Shown here in pieces: positions 36,120-48,714 of a DNA stretch of 64,000 nucleotides. The DNA is taken from positions 475,723,655 through 475,787,654 of the forward strand of contig CM062808.1 in assembly GCA_031772625.1 (NCBI GenBank). The letters are read 5' to 3'. The notes below the pieces were generated by a model. The model was not told the DNA's origin. It saw nothing but the letters and a program-made list of their open reading frames with translations, and made no database searches. The position numbers and the translations under genes were made by a program. The DNA comes from Pinus tabuliformis. Its lineage: Eukaryota; Streptophyta; Pinopsida; Pinales; Pinaceae. Position 1 is the stretch's first letter. Each line of letters starts with the position of its first letter.

Positions 36120-36370
36120 AGTGCATCCATAAGGGAACCAAAACCTCATTCGAATTTTGTTTCTCTCATGGAAACATTATTTATTATATTCATGTTCGAC
36201 AATAATATCAAATTAAAGTTTCATGAGTAATTCAAATTATCTCTTTTGTTAGTGAATTTTCTTTTTTGTTTTATTCTCTCTTCTCTCCTATTTCGTAGTA
36301 GCTAGTTTAGTGGCTAAGCTGCTAGTTAAGTTATTCTCTTATTTATTCTTGCACCCCAAAGGAAGAGAGA

Positions 36371-37000
36371 TGTTTTTTTGTTAAGTGTGAGAGGAATTGC
36401 TATCCGAATTCCCATGTGAATACTAAGATTGGACTAGACATCTTGAGCATATTATAATTTGCACATATCGAAGAAATAAATAACCTAGTGAAATCCCATC
36501 GAATGTTGGTTTTTCCATTTAGATTTCTAGGAATTCCAACTATTTTAGTATGCAGACTATTGGTTTATCTTTCAGATTCAAGATCAATGGCTTAAACAAT
36601 ATGGACAGTAACACTATTGTAGAGATTTTCCAATATTTTCTTTTATTATTTATTAACTATTGGAGAAGGGGAAAATGTCATTGTTGCTTACAATGGCTAG
36701 TGAAGTCCATCTTCTTTCTTTTTTAACTTTCATGTTTTTAGGCCCTAGATATTGATTTATTGCATTCTATTGTTATACTAGTATTGTTAGCTATACCCTT
36801 CAATTGTAATTGTAACTTTTGTCTGGTATATATACCAAGGAGACCTAGTTTTAGAAATCATCCCATCTTGTAAATTTATTCTATTGTAAAGGGTGGATTT
36901 CCCTCAAAGAAGATTCACATTCATTATTATCTCTCATTCTCAAGACGTGGACTTACTCATATTTCTCTTTTTATGCTATTTGAGTGTTTGGTGCACTCCA
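36371..37000 (+). repeat. 630-bp LTR, first full copy
   Basis: Preceded by CCCCAAAGGAAGAGAGA (purine tract) and followed by TTTGGTTTCAAAGC, close to the initiator-Met tRNA primer site, so a copia-type LTR is likely. Confidence 0.75.
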
Positions 37001-38050
37001 TTTGGTTTCAAAGCATAAAAGCCTTGGGTTTGGCTCCTTCAAATGAGTCATCTTGGTGTTTTCACTATAACATTCTTTTAGGATAGTTCAGAGTAGTAGC
37101 TAGTTTAGTGGCTAAGCTGCTAGTTAAGTTATTCTCTTATTTATTCTTGCACCCCAAAGGAAGAGAGATGTTTTTTTGTTAAGTGTGAGAGGAATTGCTA
37201 TCCAAATTCCCATGTGAATACTAAGATTGGACTAGACATCTTGAGCATATTATAATTTGCACATATCGAAGAAATAAATAACCTAGTGAAATCCCATCGA
37301 ATGTTGGTTTTTCCATTTAGATTTCTAGGAATTCCAACTATTTTAGTATGCAGACTATTGGTTTATCTTTCAGATTCAAGATCAATGGCTTAAACAATAT
37401 GGATAGTAACACTATTGTAGAGAGTTTCCAATATTTTCTTTTATTATTTATTAACTATTGGAGAAGGGGAAAATGTCATTGTTGCTTACAATGGCTAGTG
37501 AAGTCCATCTTCTCTTCTCTTCTCTCCTATTTCGTAGTAGCTAGTTTAGTGGCTAAGCTGCTAGTTAAGTTATTCTCTTATTTATTCTTGCACCCCAAAG
37601 GAAGAGAGATGTTTTTTTGTTAAGTGTGAGAGGAATTGCTATCCAAATTCCCATGTGAATACTAAGATTGGACTAGACATCTTGAGCATATTATAATTTG
37701 CACATATCGAAGAAATAAATAACCTAGTGAAATCCCATCGAATGTTGGTTTTTCCATTTAGATTTCTAGGAATTCCAACTATTTTAGTATGCAGACTATT
37801 GGTTTATCTTTCAGATTCAAGATCAATGGCTTAAACAATATGGATAGTAACACTATTGTAGAGAGTTTCCAATATTTTCTTTTATTATTTATTAACTATT
37901 GGAGAAGGGGAAAATGTCATTGTTGCTTACAATGGCTAGTGAAGTCCATCTTCTCTTCTCTTCTCTCCTATTTCGTAGTAGCTAGTTTAGTGGCTAAGCT
38001 GCTAGTTAAGTTATTCTCTTATTTATTCTTGCACCCCAAAGGAAGAGAGA

Positions 38051-38680
38051 TGTTTTTTTGTTAAGTGTGAGAGGAATTGCTATCCAAATTCCCATGTGAA
38101 TACTAAGATTGGACTAGACATCTTGAGCATATTATAATTTGCACATATCGAAGAAATAAATAACCTAGTGAAATCCCATCAAATGTTGGTTTTTCCATTT
38201 AGATTTCTAGGAATTCCAACTATTTTAGTATGCAGACTATTGGTTTATCTTTCAGATTCAAGATCAATGGCTTAAACAATATGGATATTAACACTATTGT
38301 AGAGAGTTTCCAATATTTTCTTTTATTATTTATTAACTATTGGAGAAGGGGAAAATGTCATTGTTGCTTACAATGGCTAGTGAAGTCCATCTTCTTTCTT
38401 TTTTAACTTTCATGTTTTTAGGCCCTAGATATTGATTTATTGCATTCTATTGTTATACTAGTATTGTTAGCTATACCCTTCAATTGTAATTGTAACTTTT
38501 GTCTGGTATATATACCAAGGAGACCTAGTTTTAGAAATCATCCCATCTTGTAAATTTATTCTATTGTAAAGGGTGGATTTCCCTCAAAGAAGATTCACAT
38601 TCATTATTATCTCTCATTCTCAAGGCGTGGACTTACTCATATTTCTCTTTTTATGCTATTTGAGTGTTTGGTGCACTCCA
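38051..38680 (+). repeat. 630-bp LTR, second full copy
   Basis: Near-identical to 36371-37000 with the same flanking purine tract and primer-like sequence. Confidence 0.75.
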
Positions 38681-38766
38681 TTTGGTTTCAAAGCATAAAA
38701 GCCTTGGGTTTGGCTCCTTCAAATGAGTCATCTTGGTGTTTTCACTATAACATTCTTTTAGGATAG

Positions 38767-40080
38767 TTCAGACTAGGAAATTTTTGGGAGCCTAAGAAGA
38801 CATAACATTAAAGGAGTTTTGAGGTAAAAAATTGGGCTCAAAACAAAATTTATATTATCAAAATCAACTTTAAAAGAACCAATAGGATTCAAGATGCATT
38901 TTTTAGGAAAATGAAGTAAACTACTTATTTTAATTATATTTTCAACTTATCTCCTTATAGGTTTACTCAAATTTCAAATGTAGGCTTTCGTTAGAGATGG
39001 AATTTAATTATGCATCCACTAACTACCCACTATGTAGACTTTTGTTAAACTCACGGTGAGAAAAACTAGAAACACATTTCGAAAAGGATTGTTTTCATGT
39101 ATTTCTAATTTATCTCATTGTGGGTCTACAAAAAATATGCAAAGTGATAGTCATTAGAAGAAAAATTTAATTCCACATCCAACAAGGTCCTACACTTGAA
39201 ATTAGAGTAAACCTATGAGGAGATAACTTAGTAAAAAATGAAATATAAAGAGGTAGTTTTATTTCCTTCCTTTGAAATTTAATAACTCTTAGTGTATTAT
39301 TTAACTATTATTTTCTTATTTTCCTTAGGAGGCACATTTTAGACTTAAAATTTCCCCTAACGAAAAGCATTTGTTTTCAAAATGTCAAGTTCTATATTTC
39401 TATACTTTTGAAGATATAACCTATGGAAATTAGGGTTTTTTACTAACCTTAAATTTAGTCCCAAATGAGCCATCTAGGAATTGTTTCTATGAATTTTCTC
39501 GAGGATGTTTCAAATATTTAAAGTTTGGGGAGACTAAGGAGACCTATCAAGTATCTCTAGTAAAAATTTTAGGATATAGTTCACTTTTCTTTTAGACATA
39601 CAAGTTGTGGAAATTAGGGTTTTGGACTAGTCTTGAAACTAGTCTCAAATAAGTGTCTTGGTAAAATTGTCATATCTAAAGCCCTAAATGTTTAAAATTA
39701 GTGTCACTAATTTGTTTGAAAATAATACATGACATAACTTTTGGGTACAAGTTTCTGGAGTTGATATGAAAAATAGCACACATGGTGGATTGGATAAGTT
39801 TTTTCTCTTGAAAAGGGTTAAAAATATAAGTTTTGGGGAAGTTACCGTAAATTTATCTCCACCCATCCTATGGAATTTCAAAGAAAAAGTATTAGGCTAC
39901 TACAAATGAAAATTTTAACCTCACAAGGGCCAAAATTTTAGAGGCCTTTCAGGAGGGACTTGGCAAACAATACAATCTGTAAACTACAATTTTTCTAGGT
40001 ATGTTAACTTCAAATCATCTTAGTTTTCAATTAGAAGATCTATTTTTTTAATTGAAAAATTGTGATGCAAGATATGCATT
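38767..40080. other. AT-rich stretch, no recognised gene
   Basis: No family motif was seen. Related phrases such as TGGAAATTAGGGTTTT occur at about 39424 and 39607, and CTCAAATGAGCC/CTCAAATAAGTG-type blocks follow each, hinting at old internal duplication. Confidence 0.35.
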
Positions 40081-40084
40081 ATTC

Positions 40085-40557
40085 GTGATTCCACTCAGGA
40101 CTAAGGAACTAATTAATTCCCAAGAAATATACGAGGAAGTTTGATGGTAAAGATATTGTTACATGGATATTCTAGATGGATCAATTCTTTGATCCACACC
40201 ATGTTCCAACTTTACGAAAGGTAACCAACTCCCTACTTTACAAAAGGTAACTATTTCATCCTTTTGTTTATAACTTGATCAATCTATCTAAGATCAATAG
40301 CTTTGTGAATGAAAAGAATATTTTATTCTCTCTTGATCCACTTTTACAAATATTGATAACACACCATGGGGATATTAAGAGCAACACATTCTTGAGATAG
40401 TTGATAAATATCCAACAAAGAGGTCCAATTATAGCACATATTTAGCAATTTCAAAAGTCGAACATCAGAGTAAAGAACATTCTATAAGAAAATTTGTTAT
40501 ATCACTTTATAGGAACTTTAAAGGGCAACATTCAACTTGGGGTGTACTTCTTAGAAC
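40085..40557 (+). mobile_element. Ty3/gypsy gag scrap
   Basis: A short translated piece, KFDGKDIVTWIF followed by MDQFFDPHHVPTL, matches the start of the gag capsid region of plant Ty3/gypsy elements (pattern F-D-G-x-D/N-x-x-x-W-I-x-x-x-E/D-x-F-F). The rest is decayed. It is cut off at the point where copia B begins. Confidence 0.5.
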
Positions 40558-41090
40558 CTAAAAATAACCCAAACATGCACGGAATATGAATTACCTAGCT
40601 GGAGTGGAGGAAAAGGAACATTGTAATTATCAATTGTATACGAGTTGAGTGAATAGGCTTGGTAGTTAAGTAAGTGAATTCATTGGGAATTGGCAATAAA
40701 ATAGGACAAAATTCCTATCTTTTAGGAGCTAATTTCCTCCAGTATTTCCTAAGGAAATAGGAGCAAGTTGAGGCCTTGAATTTACTAAGTGTTGGCTAAA
40801 CCAGGACAGTCAACAAGAGAACACGTTTACAGTGCTAGTTATGTATCAAGATCGAAGCAAGAAATTGTAATAGTTTCCCATTCTTGTCTGATTAATGAAA
40901 AGTAGTGGAGGGGTTTTCTCAGTTGGGTTCCCCTATAAATCATTGTGTTCTTATGGAGATTTAATGGATGCATTTCATTACATGTTTTCTAAATTGTAAT
41001 TTCCATTCTGCTGAACAGTAGAGGAAATTTGAAATCTCTTGTTTTCAGTTCGAATACATCAGTAGTAGAAAATTTCTATTAATTTCTACA
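40558..41090 (+). repeat. Copia B 5' LTR remnant
   Basis: Corresponds to the right 60 percent of the copia C 5' LTR; ends TTTCTACA before TGGTATCAAAG. Confidence 0.8.
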
Positions 41091-44000
41091 TGGTATCAAA
41101 GTATAAATCAAACTAGAAACCAGGTAATAGATCTTCTCCTTTAGAGAGTTAAATTTCCAAATTTAGTGAAGCAGTTTTTCTTTCGTGCGAGAAAATGTCT
41201 TTCAATGGATTGAGATTGAATTATGCCCTTGAGGGAACCTCGAATTTCATAGCCTGCAATGATAGAATGGAAGAAGTGCTCGATGACAATGGTGTGTTGG
41301 AGTACACCCAAACTGACATTCCAAAGCCAATAATATCAGATGCACAGTAATTATCCCAGTGGAAGAAGGATACCACAAACGCCGAGAGGACCATCCTAGA
41401 GGGTGTGAGAGACCAAATAGTCTCAAATTTACATGGAAAGGAGACTTCCTTTGCTATGTGGAAGACCCTCACTAAGCTATTCAAAAATGGCAGTGATTCC
41501 AAGAAATTGGCATTGTAGGACAAGCTCAGAAACATTTGCATGCATAAAGGAGAAACCATTCGGCATTACCTCTCTAGATTCATTCAGTGTTGAGATGATC
41601 TTGGAGGAGTTGGAGAAAATATTCCCTCTTCAGAACTAGTGAACCTAACTCTCCTAGGCCTTCCAAAATCCTGGCATAGCTACCAGGACTCTGTAAATGG
41701 AAGGGAAAAACATTCCAAATTGGGAGAGACTCTGGTCTGATTTGGTGCATGAAGGAATTCAGCAAAACACCGGAGATGGAGTAAGATCTAAATCTAAGGA
41801 GGAAGATAATTTTTCCTTGTTTGGGAAGGGAAAGAAGGGTAAGGGCAAGAAGGCCCAAAACAATCTAGGGACCAGCAAGAACAATCGCAAGAAGGACTTG
41901 AGAAAGATAAAAAAAATCACTGCCATGAATTCAGGCACTATGCAAAAGCATTTCCTCACAAGAAGTCTAACAAGAATCCTTTGGGAGGAGTAGGAGGTGA
42001 AGCACTTGCCTCAATATTTGAATTAGACTTCACCCTAATTGCATGCATGACAAGCACTATAATGGGGAGTGTGTGGTATTTATATTAAGGTGCATCATTC
42101 CATATGAGAGGATGAAATTAATTCTTTAGTAGCCTAGAGGAGAGGGACCTCCATATGCACATAGAACTCAGCGATGATGGGTGGTACAGTACCAAAGGAA
42201 TTGGAACTATAACCTTTAAGAGGGAGTCAGACTCCCATCTTCACTCTAAAGATGTCTTGTATGTACTTGGGATGAAGAAGAACTTGATCTTTGTAGATGT
42301 ATTGGAGGATCGTGGCTATGTTGTTGTTTTTAGTAAGGGGAAATCCTTTCTAAGACATGTAGCTACTAGGAAGATGAAACAGATTAGATTTTGAGTGAAT
42401 AATATTTACAAAGTTGAGGTGGAAGCTTGTGTTGCACTGAGTAGCAAGGTAGGAGAAGTGCAGAGTCGAGATATTGGAGAACTCTAGCACAAATGCATGG
42501 GACACTTACACCATGTGGCCTTGAAGATCATGCAACAAATTACCTCCAGTCTCCCAAAATACACCCTTGACCAACATGATGTCTGCAAGGGATGCACATT
42601 GGGTAAATATGTCAAATATACCTTCCAGGATCGAGATAGCATAGCAAGAGAAATCTTGGAATGAGTCCACTCTTATGTATGTGGACTATTTTCTATAGCC
42701 TCTATAGCAAAACATAGGGATTACGTCATTTTTGTTGATGAATTTTCAAGAAAATGTTGGATCTTATTCATGCAGAAGAAGGATGAAGTTTTCTCAAAAT
42801 TTGTTTAATTGAAAGCATTGTTTGAAAAGGAGATTGGTCAGAAATTGAAAGCACTGAGAAGTGATAAAAGAGAATATGTTTATAGCACCTTCAAGGACTT
42901 TTGTGCCAAATAGGGCATTATAAGAGAACCGATAACTCTCCATAACCCACAACAAAATGGGGTGGCTAAAAGGAAGAACATAAGCATAGTGGGAGCACCA
43001 AGAGCCATGTTGCATGATTAGGGGTTTCCATTACATCTATGGGTAAAAGCATGCAACGCCGCAATTTATTTGCAAAACAGGAGCCCTCATAGAACACTTC
43101 ACATGATGACACCCAAAGAATCATTCTCTAGGAGGAATCCAGATGTACCTCTCTTCAGGATTTTTGGAGCTACTTTGTATGGCCAAGTCTCCAAGGATAA
43201 CAGGAAGAAACTTGAGCCTACAGTTGACATGGTAGTCTTTGTAGGATACAAAAAGACACCACATAACTATAGGGTGTATTTTCCCTCACTCAGGGTAACA
43301 ATAATGAGGAGAGATGTCGAATTTGATGAGGAGAAGGCTATGGGATGCTATCTAGAGTGAGAATTGAGTATTCCACACAAGGAGTAATTGTTAGTTCGAA
43401 AGGAGAAGATAGGAGGCAGAGTGTAGGCACCCACTCAACCAGAATCTTCCAGAAAGGGGAGGAAGAGAACCACAAAAGCTAACAGATTGGTGTAGGATGC
43501 ACAGGAGCACGTGGGAGCTCTTTCATCTCAGTGTAGGAAGAGGAGGTCACCAGAAAGATACACTAGGTATATGGCTCTCATGACATAATTCATTGAGACA
43601 AAGGCTTCTCCATTTGAGAAAGAAATATCTCAACTAGTGTGGGATGATGCCATGATGGAGGAGTATGACTCTGTCATGAAGAAAAATGTATGGGAGGTAG
43701 TGCCAAGAGTAGAGAACAAGTCATTAGTTGGTTCCACATGGATCTAAAAATGAAGCATGCAATTGATCTACAACGCCAGATTTGTGGACAAAGGCTTCTC
43801 TCAGGTATAGGGAGTGGACTATGAGGAAGAATTTTCACCAGTGGAAAGATTTTCCTCCATCAAAACCATTCTATGATTACTTTCACAGATGGGGTGAAAG
43901 ATCCATCAGATGGATGTGAAAACCACCTTTCTCAATGGTGTTGTTGAGGAAGAAAACTACATAAAGCAGCCAGAGGGGTTTGAGACATATGACAGGGAGA

Positions 44001-45062
44001 CACATATATGTAGAATCAAGAGAGCCTTGGATGGTCTCAAACAGGTGCCCTAAGCATAGTACACTTGGATTGATACATATCTCAGTGGATTGGGCTTCAC
44101 CAAAAGTGAAGCATATGCCAATCTCTATCACATTGTGGTAGATGGAAATTGTCTTATCTTGGTTTTGTATGTTGATGACTTGATACTTACAGGGGATGAG
44201 TAGTTGTTCCTCTCTTCTAAGGAGGACCTCGAGAGAGAATTTGAGATCACAAACATGGGCTTCATGCATTACTTCCTTGGGCTGGAAGTATGTTACGGTG
44301 ATGGTGAGTTGTTTGTGAGTCAGGGGAAGTATGCCTCTGAAATACTTTGGATATTTCAGAGGAGAGGAAGTAGATGCCACCATCTACAAACATCTTATGG
44401 GATCCTTAATGTATCTAGTAAACGCAAGGGTTGCCATATGATATGCAGTTAATCAATTGAGTCAAGCCATGGTGACTTCTACCAAGTTATATTGGAAGGC
44501 AAGAAAGCATGTGTTTAAGTACCTCATAGGTTCAATCGAGTATGAATTATGGTACAAAAGGGTAGAGGGAGTGAAACTCCAAGGCTTCACTCATGCAAAT
44601 TGGTTAGGGATTCCATTAGACAAGAAAAATACTTCAAGGGCTATCTTCAGTGTTGGGTAAACAATTATTTCCTTGTATAGCAAGAAACATAGGTTTGTGG
44701 CACTCAGCTTAGTAAAGGTTGAATACATGGCTGCAATTCAAGAAACATGTGAGGCCATATGGATGAGGGAAATACCTGTGGGTATTTTCAGTCAGGAGAT
44801 GCATTCGATAGTGATTCATTTCGATAATCAGAGTTGTATCAAACTTTTTGAGAATCGAATATTTCATGACATGTCCAAGCACATTGATATCAGGTATCAT
44901 CACTTGTAGGATTGACTGCAAAGGAGAATTATGGTGCTATAGTACATTCCAACTGAGGAGCAGGATGCAGATATCTTGACAAAGGCATTTTCAAGAGGCA
45001 AATTTGAATTCCATAGGTGCAGGATAGGGGTAGTGAAAAATCCCTTTCTTGATAAGAGGGAG

Positions 45063-45900
45063 TGTTAGAAATGTAGAAACAAAGGCTAAATTTGACTTTT
45101 TCCTTAGTCAAATTTAGTAATTCGATTTCCCACATCAGCAAGATGACTTGGATTGCAGTTAACTTGTGTGACATGCACTTAATAAATTTGAGTTAGAGGC
45201 TAGAAGTAAATTATTGCATGAAGTGATTGCTAAAATTTAGCAATTTATTTAAGTTATTTTCAGTTTTACTCAGTTAATTGAGCTCAAGTACTCAGTTGAG
45301 TCAGTTGAAGGTCAGTTGAGTAGTAAAATTGTTGTTAACTTAAGGATCTCTCAATTAAACCAGTCAGTCAACTCAAAATGGCCTAGACATGCATGAAATT
45401 CGAATTGCCTAGCTAGAGTGGAGGAAAAGGCACATTGTAATTATCAATTTAAATTAGTTTAGTGTGTAGGCTTGGCAGTTAAGCAGGTGAATCATTCCTT
45501 TGTTCAAGAAAATAGGAGAAATTCGTATCTTTTAGGAGCTAATTTCCTCGACGATTGCGCAAGGAAATAGCAGCAATTTGGGGCCTTAAATTGGGTAATT
45601 GTTTACCAAATAAGTACAATTAGCAGGAGAACATGTTTACATTGTAGGTTGTGCTTCAGGATTGAAGCAAGACATTGTAATAGTTTCTCACTCTCATCTG
45701 ATTAATGAAAAGAAGCAAAGGTGTTTTCCCCAGTTGGGTTCCCCTGTAAATCATTGCGCTCTTGTGGTGTTTTAATGGTTGCATGTCATTACATCTGTTT
45801 CTAAATTATGATTTCCATTCCATGAAATAGTAGAGGAAATTTTTAATCTCTTGTTTTCAATTTGAATAGATCAGTAGTAGAAAATTTCTATTAATTTCTA
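45063..45900 (+). repeat. Copia B 3' LTR
   Basis: Starts TGTTAGAAATGTAG; its right end runs straight into R2 with no other sequence between. Confidence 0.8.
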
Positions 45901-47850
45901 CTAGTTCCTCGCAAGGTTTGGACCAAACTAGATAGATTGTTTGGCAAGAAAGATGAGTTGAGAGGATGTCAGCAGGAGATTAATATGATTTATATATATC
46001 CCAACCATTTTGATTCCTTGTAGGAATTCTTCTAAGGATTTAAGAATCTTAAGACATAGGTAAAATCTTGTGGGATAAATATGGAGGATCAATGTATCCT
46101 TTCTATACTTTTTAATCTAGGTCCTTAATTTTTTGTTTCTGTCTCTTCTTTCCATAATTCTAAACTCTTCATGGGTGAAAAATGGATTATTCCATGTTTG
46201 GATGATTTTATTAAGTCCTTGATAAATGAGCAGTCTAATATTATATACATTGGGGCTCTTAAGCATTCCAAACCCTATGTGTTTACATTGAAGGAAGATA
46301 ACAAGAAAGAGAAGTATAAAACAATGGATCTTGATCACATACATGGAGAAAGATTCTAATCCAGTAAGGAGAGTACGATCCCCATGGGAGGAAAATATAT
46401 GAAGGAGAGAACAAAGTGAAACTACTTAAATGAAATGATTTCATTTGCAAAGTTCCTGTATGGTGAAGAAAAATTATCTTATGGCCAAATTATTTCAACA
46501 GCATAATCTAGAGGACCACATCCTGGACAATGTCAAGAAGAAGGCTAGAGACAAACCACCAAAGTATCAAGTTATGGGTCATTTTTTTAATGTTATTACT
46601 TCATCATCTAATAGAAATATTTTGGACTCAAGTTTCTTTAATCATTGGACACATCAAATTATTATGATTTGGTAACTTGCACTAGTCCTACTACAACAAC
46701 TTCTTTGACACCTCTTTCTGAAAGATATCTTCAAGATGATTTTTCATACTCTTCATACTAGAATGTTTATCATATTTTAGTATTTGATTTATAATTCCTT
46801 AAGAAACAAATTTCATTTCTATATCACAAGCTACAAAGGGCACATCATACTTTACAGATAACCGATGAGCTAGTGGGAGAAACTGCCAAGTCACAGAGAA
46901 CTTGTTCTTAGTTTTTTAGTGCTCCACAAAATCTCACTATTATTGTTAACAAATACAGGTTCAACCAACAGAAAAAGGATTCTCATATCATGGTATAGGG
47001 TGGATACAAGGGAATATTTATGTTGGGGTTGATCAACAACACCATCCCTTATCACAATAATTACATATTTGACATTGTGTGCATTGTATTTTTAGCCATG
47101 ATATTCTTCCCACTGGGTTTTCCCTCTTTACCTCACATTTTTCATATTGTGTCTTGCATAAGTTGTTTCATGAGTACCTAACATGGCTACAAATTAATGG
47201 GACTCATTGAATGTTTTATATAGATTTTGTACATGAGTACCAAACATGGCTAAAAATTATTGGGACTCATTCACTAACATACTACGTTATTATGCTTCGA
47301 GCGGGTGTTGAGGTACTTTACACTGAGGAGTTCATCAAGACCTCACTTCGGAAATAATTTAATCATATTCCATACATCGCTATGGGCACATATGACAACT
47401 TTTCATTCATTACTAGACCTTTCTTTCAATTTAGTATCTTCAGTTATTTTAGTCATTCTCTATTTTTATTAAGTCTATTGTTAGTAATGGGTGACACTTA
47501 GGATGACATATGGCAGTGAATGGATACTGACATGGTGATTTCCTCTACATTATTTCATAGCTATGAACATTATAAAAATTACCTTTCTTATTTTAGGAGA
47601 CTACTTTATCCACAACATAATCCACTCACCTACCAACCTTATCCTTTAACTTTCAATTTTATTTTTCGAGGTTTCTAGCTATATCTAAGTTAGGAGTTGC
47701 ATGAGAGAGTTTACACTTCAATTCCAAGGAATAATTTTCTCTTGTAACTTTCAGCTAATCCTATCATTAGATATTTTTATAAGTTAGGGTCTACCACTTC
47801 ATTTTTGACTTGCTAAATATTCTAGGATTGCTAACAAGTTAACTGAGTGT
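45901..47850 (+). repeat. R2: copia gag/protease-like relic, second copy
   Basis: Co-linear with R1 throughout, including the last bases before the next copia 5' LTR (TTAACTGAGTGT versus TTAAGTAAGTGT). The gag-like reading (GKKDELRGCQQEI, ALKHSKPYVFTLKEDN) is visible at about 45940-46350. Confidence 0.75.
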
Positions 47851-48714
47851 TGTTAGAAATGTAGAAAGAAAGACTAAATTTGACTTGTGCCTTAGTCAAA
47901 TTTAGTAATTCAATTTTCCACATCAGTAGGATGACTTACATTGCGGTTAACTTATGTGACATCATTTTTTTCTACAAATTCACTCAATAAATTAGAGATA
48001 TAGGTTATAAGTAGAGTTGTACATTAAGTGATTGCTAAAATTTAGCAATCAAGTTCAGTTATTTTTCAGTTTGACTAATTTAACTGCTCTCAAGTACCTA
48101 GTTGACTCATTTGAAGGTCAGTTGAGTAGTAGAACTATTATGAACTTAGTGATCTCTAAGTTAAACTAGACAATCACCTAAAAATAACCCAGACATGCAT
48201 GGAATCTGAATTACCTAGATGGAGTGGAGGAAAGGAACATTGTAATTATTAATTGTATAATAGTTGAGTGTACAGGCTTGGCAGTTAAGAAAGTGAATAA
48301 TTCCTTGGGAATTGGCAAGAAAATAGGACAAAATTCCTATATTTTAGGAGCTAATTTCCTCCAGGATTTCCTAAGGAAATAAGAGCAAGTTGCAGCCTTG
48401 AATTTGCTAAGTGTTGGCTAGAGCAGGGCAGTCAACAAGAGAATAGGTTTACAGTGCAGGTTATGCTTCAGGATCAAAGAAAGACATTGTAACAGTTTCT
48501 CATTCTCATCTGATTAATGAAAAGTAGCAGAGGGATTTTTCTCAATTGGGCTCCCCTATAAATAATTATGTTCTTGTGGAATTTTAATGGTTGCATGTCA
48601 TTGCATGTGTTTCTAAATTGTGATTTCCATTTTGCAAAATAGTACATGAAATTTGAAATCTCTTGTTTTCAGTTCGAATACATCAGTAGTAGAAAATTTC
48701 TATTAATTTCTACA
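47851..48714 (+). repeat. Copia C 5' LTR
   Basis: 864 bp, TGTTAGAAATG...TTTCTACA; the fullest 5' LTR of the three copies. Confidence 0.87.

Larger units (their letters stand above)
36301..38766 (+). repeat. Tandem array of LTR segments (periods 798, 441, 441 bp)
   Basis: The phrase GCTAGTTTAGTGGCTAAGCT starts at 36301, 37099, 37540 and 37981. Units 1 and 4 hold a pre-LTR polypurine stretch, a whole 630-bp LTR (36371-37000 and 38051-38680, TGTTTTTTTG...GTGCACTCCA) and about 85 bp of leader with the primer-like TTTGGTTTCAAAGC. Units 2 and 3 contain only the first part of the LTR and then jump, at a CTTCTCTTCT-rich junction, to the next unit. Copies are nearly identical (a handful of differences by eye), so the array is recent. 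Identical 91-codon frames in units 2 and 3 are LTR sequence, not genes. Confidence 0.9.
40558..45900 (+). mobile_element. Ty1/copia element B (old, broken, 5' LTR truncated)
   Basis: Same family as copia A. A 5' LTR remnant (40558-41090) is followed by the primer site at 41091, gag (about 41196-41990), protease (about 42000-42400), integrase (about 42480-43360), RT (about 43640-44340), RNase H (about 44430-44910) and a 3' LTR (45063-45900). The left edge starts inside the LTR, at the word CCTAAAAATAACCC that lies mid-LTR in copia C, so the upstream part and its R segment were lost. More than ten breaks are present. Confidence 0.88.

Noticed and set aside
37348-38064. Two identical 91-codon frames as a duplicated gene
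   Set aside because: They cross the junction between tandem LTR segments and exist only because the units are near-identical.
36301-38766. Regularly spaced repeats resembling a CRISPR array
   Set aside because: Units are 441-798 bp of LTR sequence in a plant nuclear setting, with no short repeats and unique spacers.
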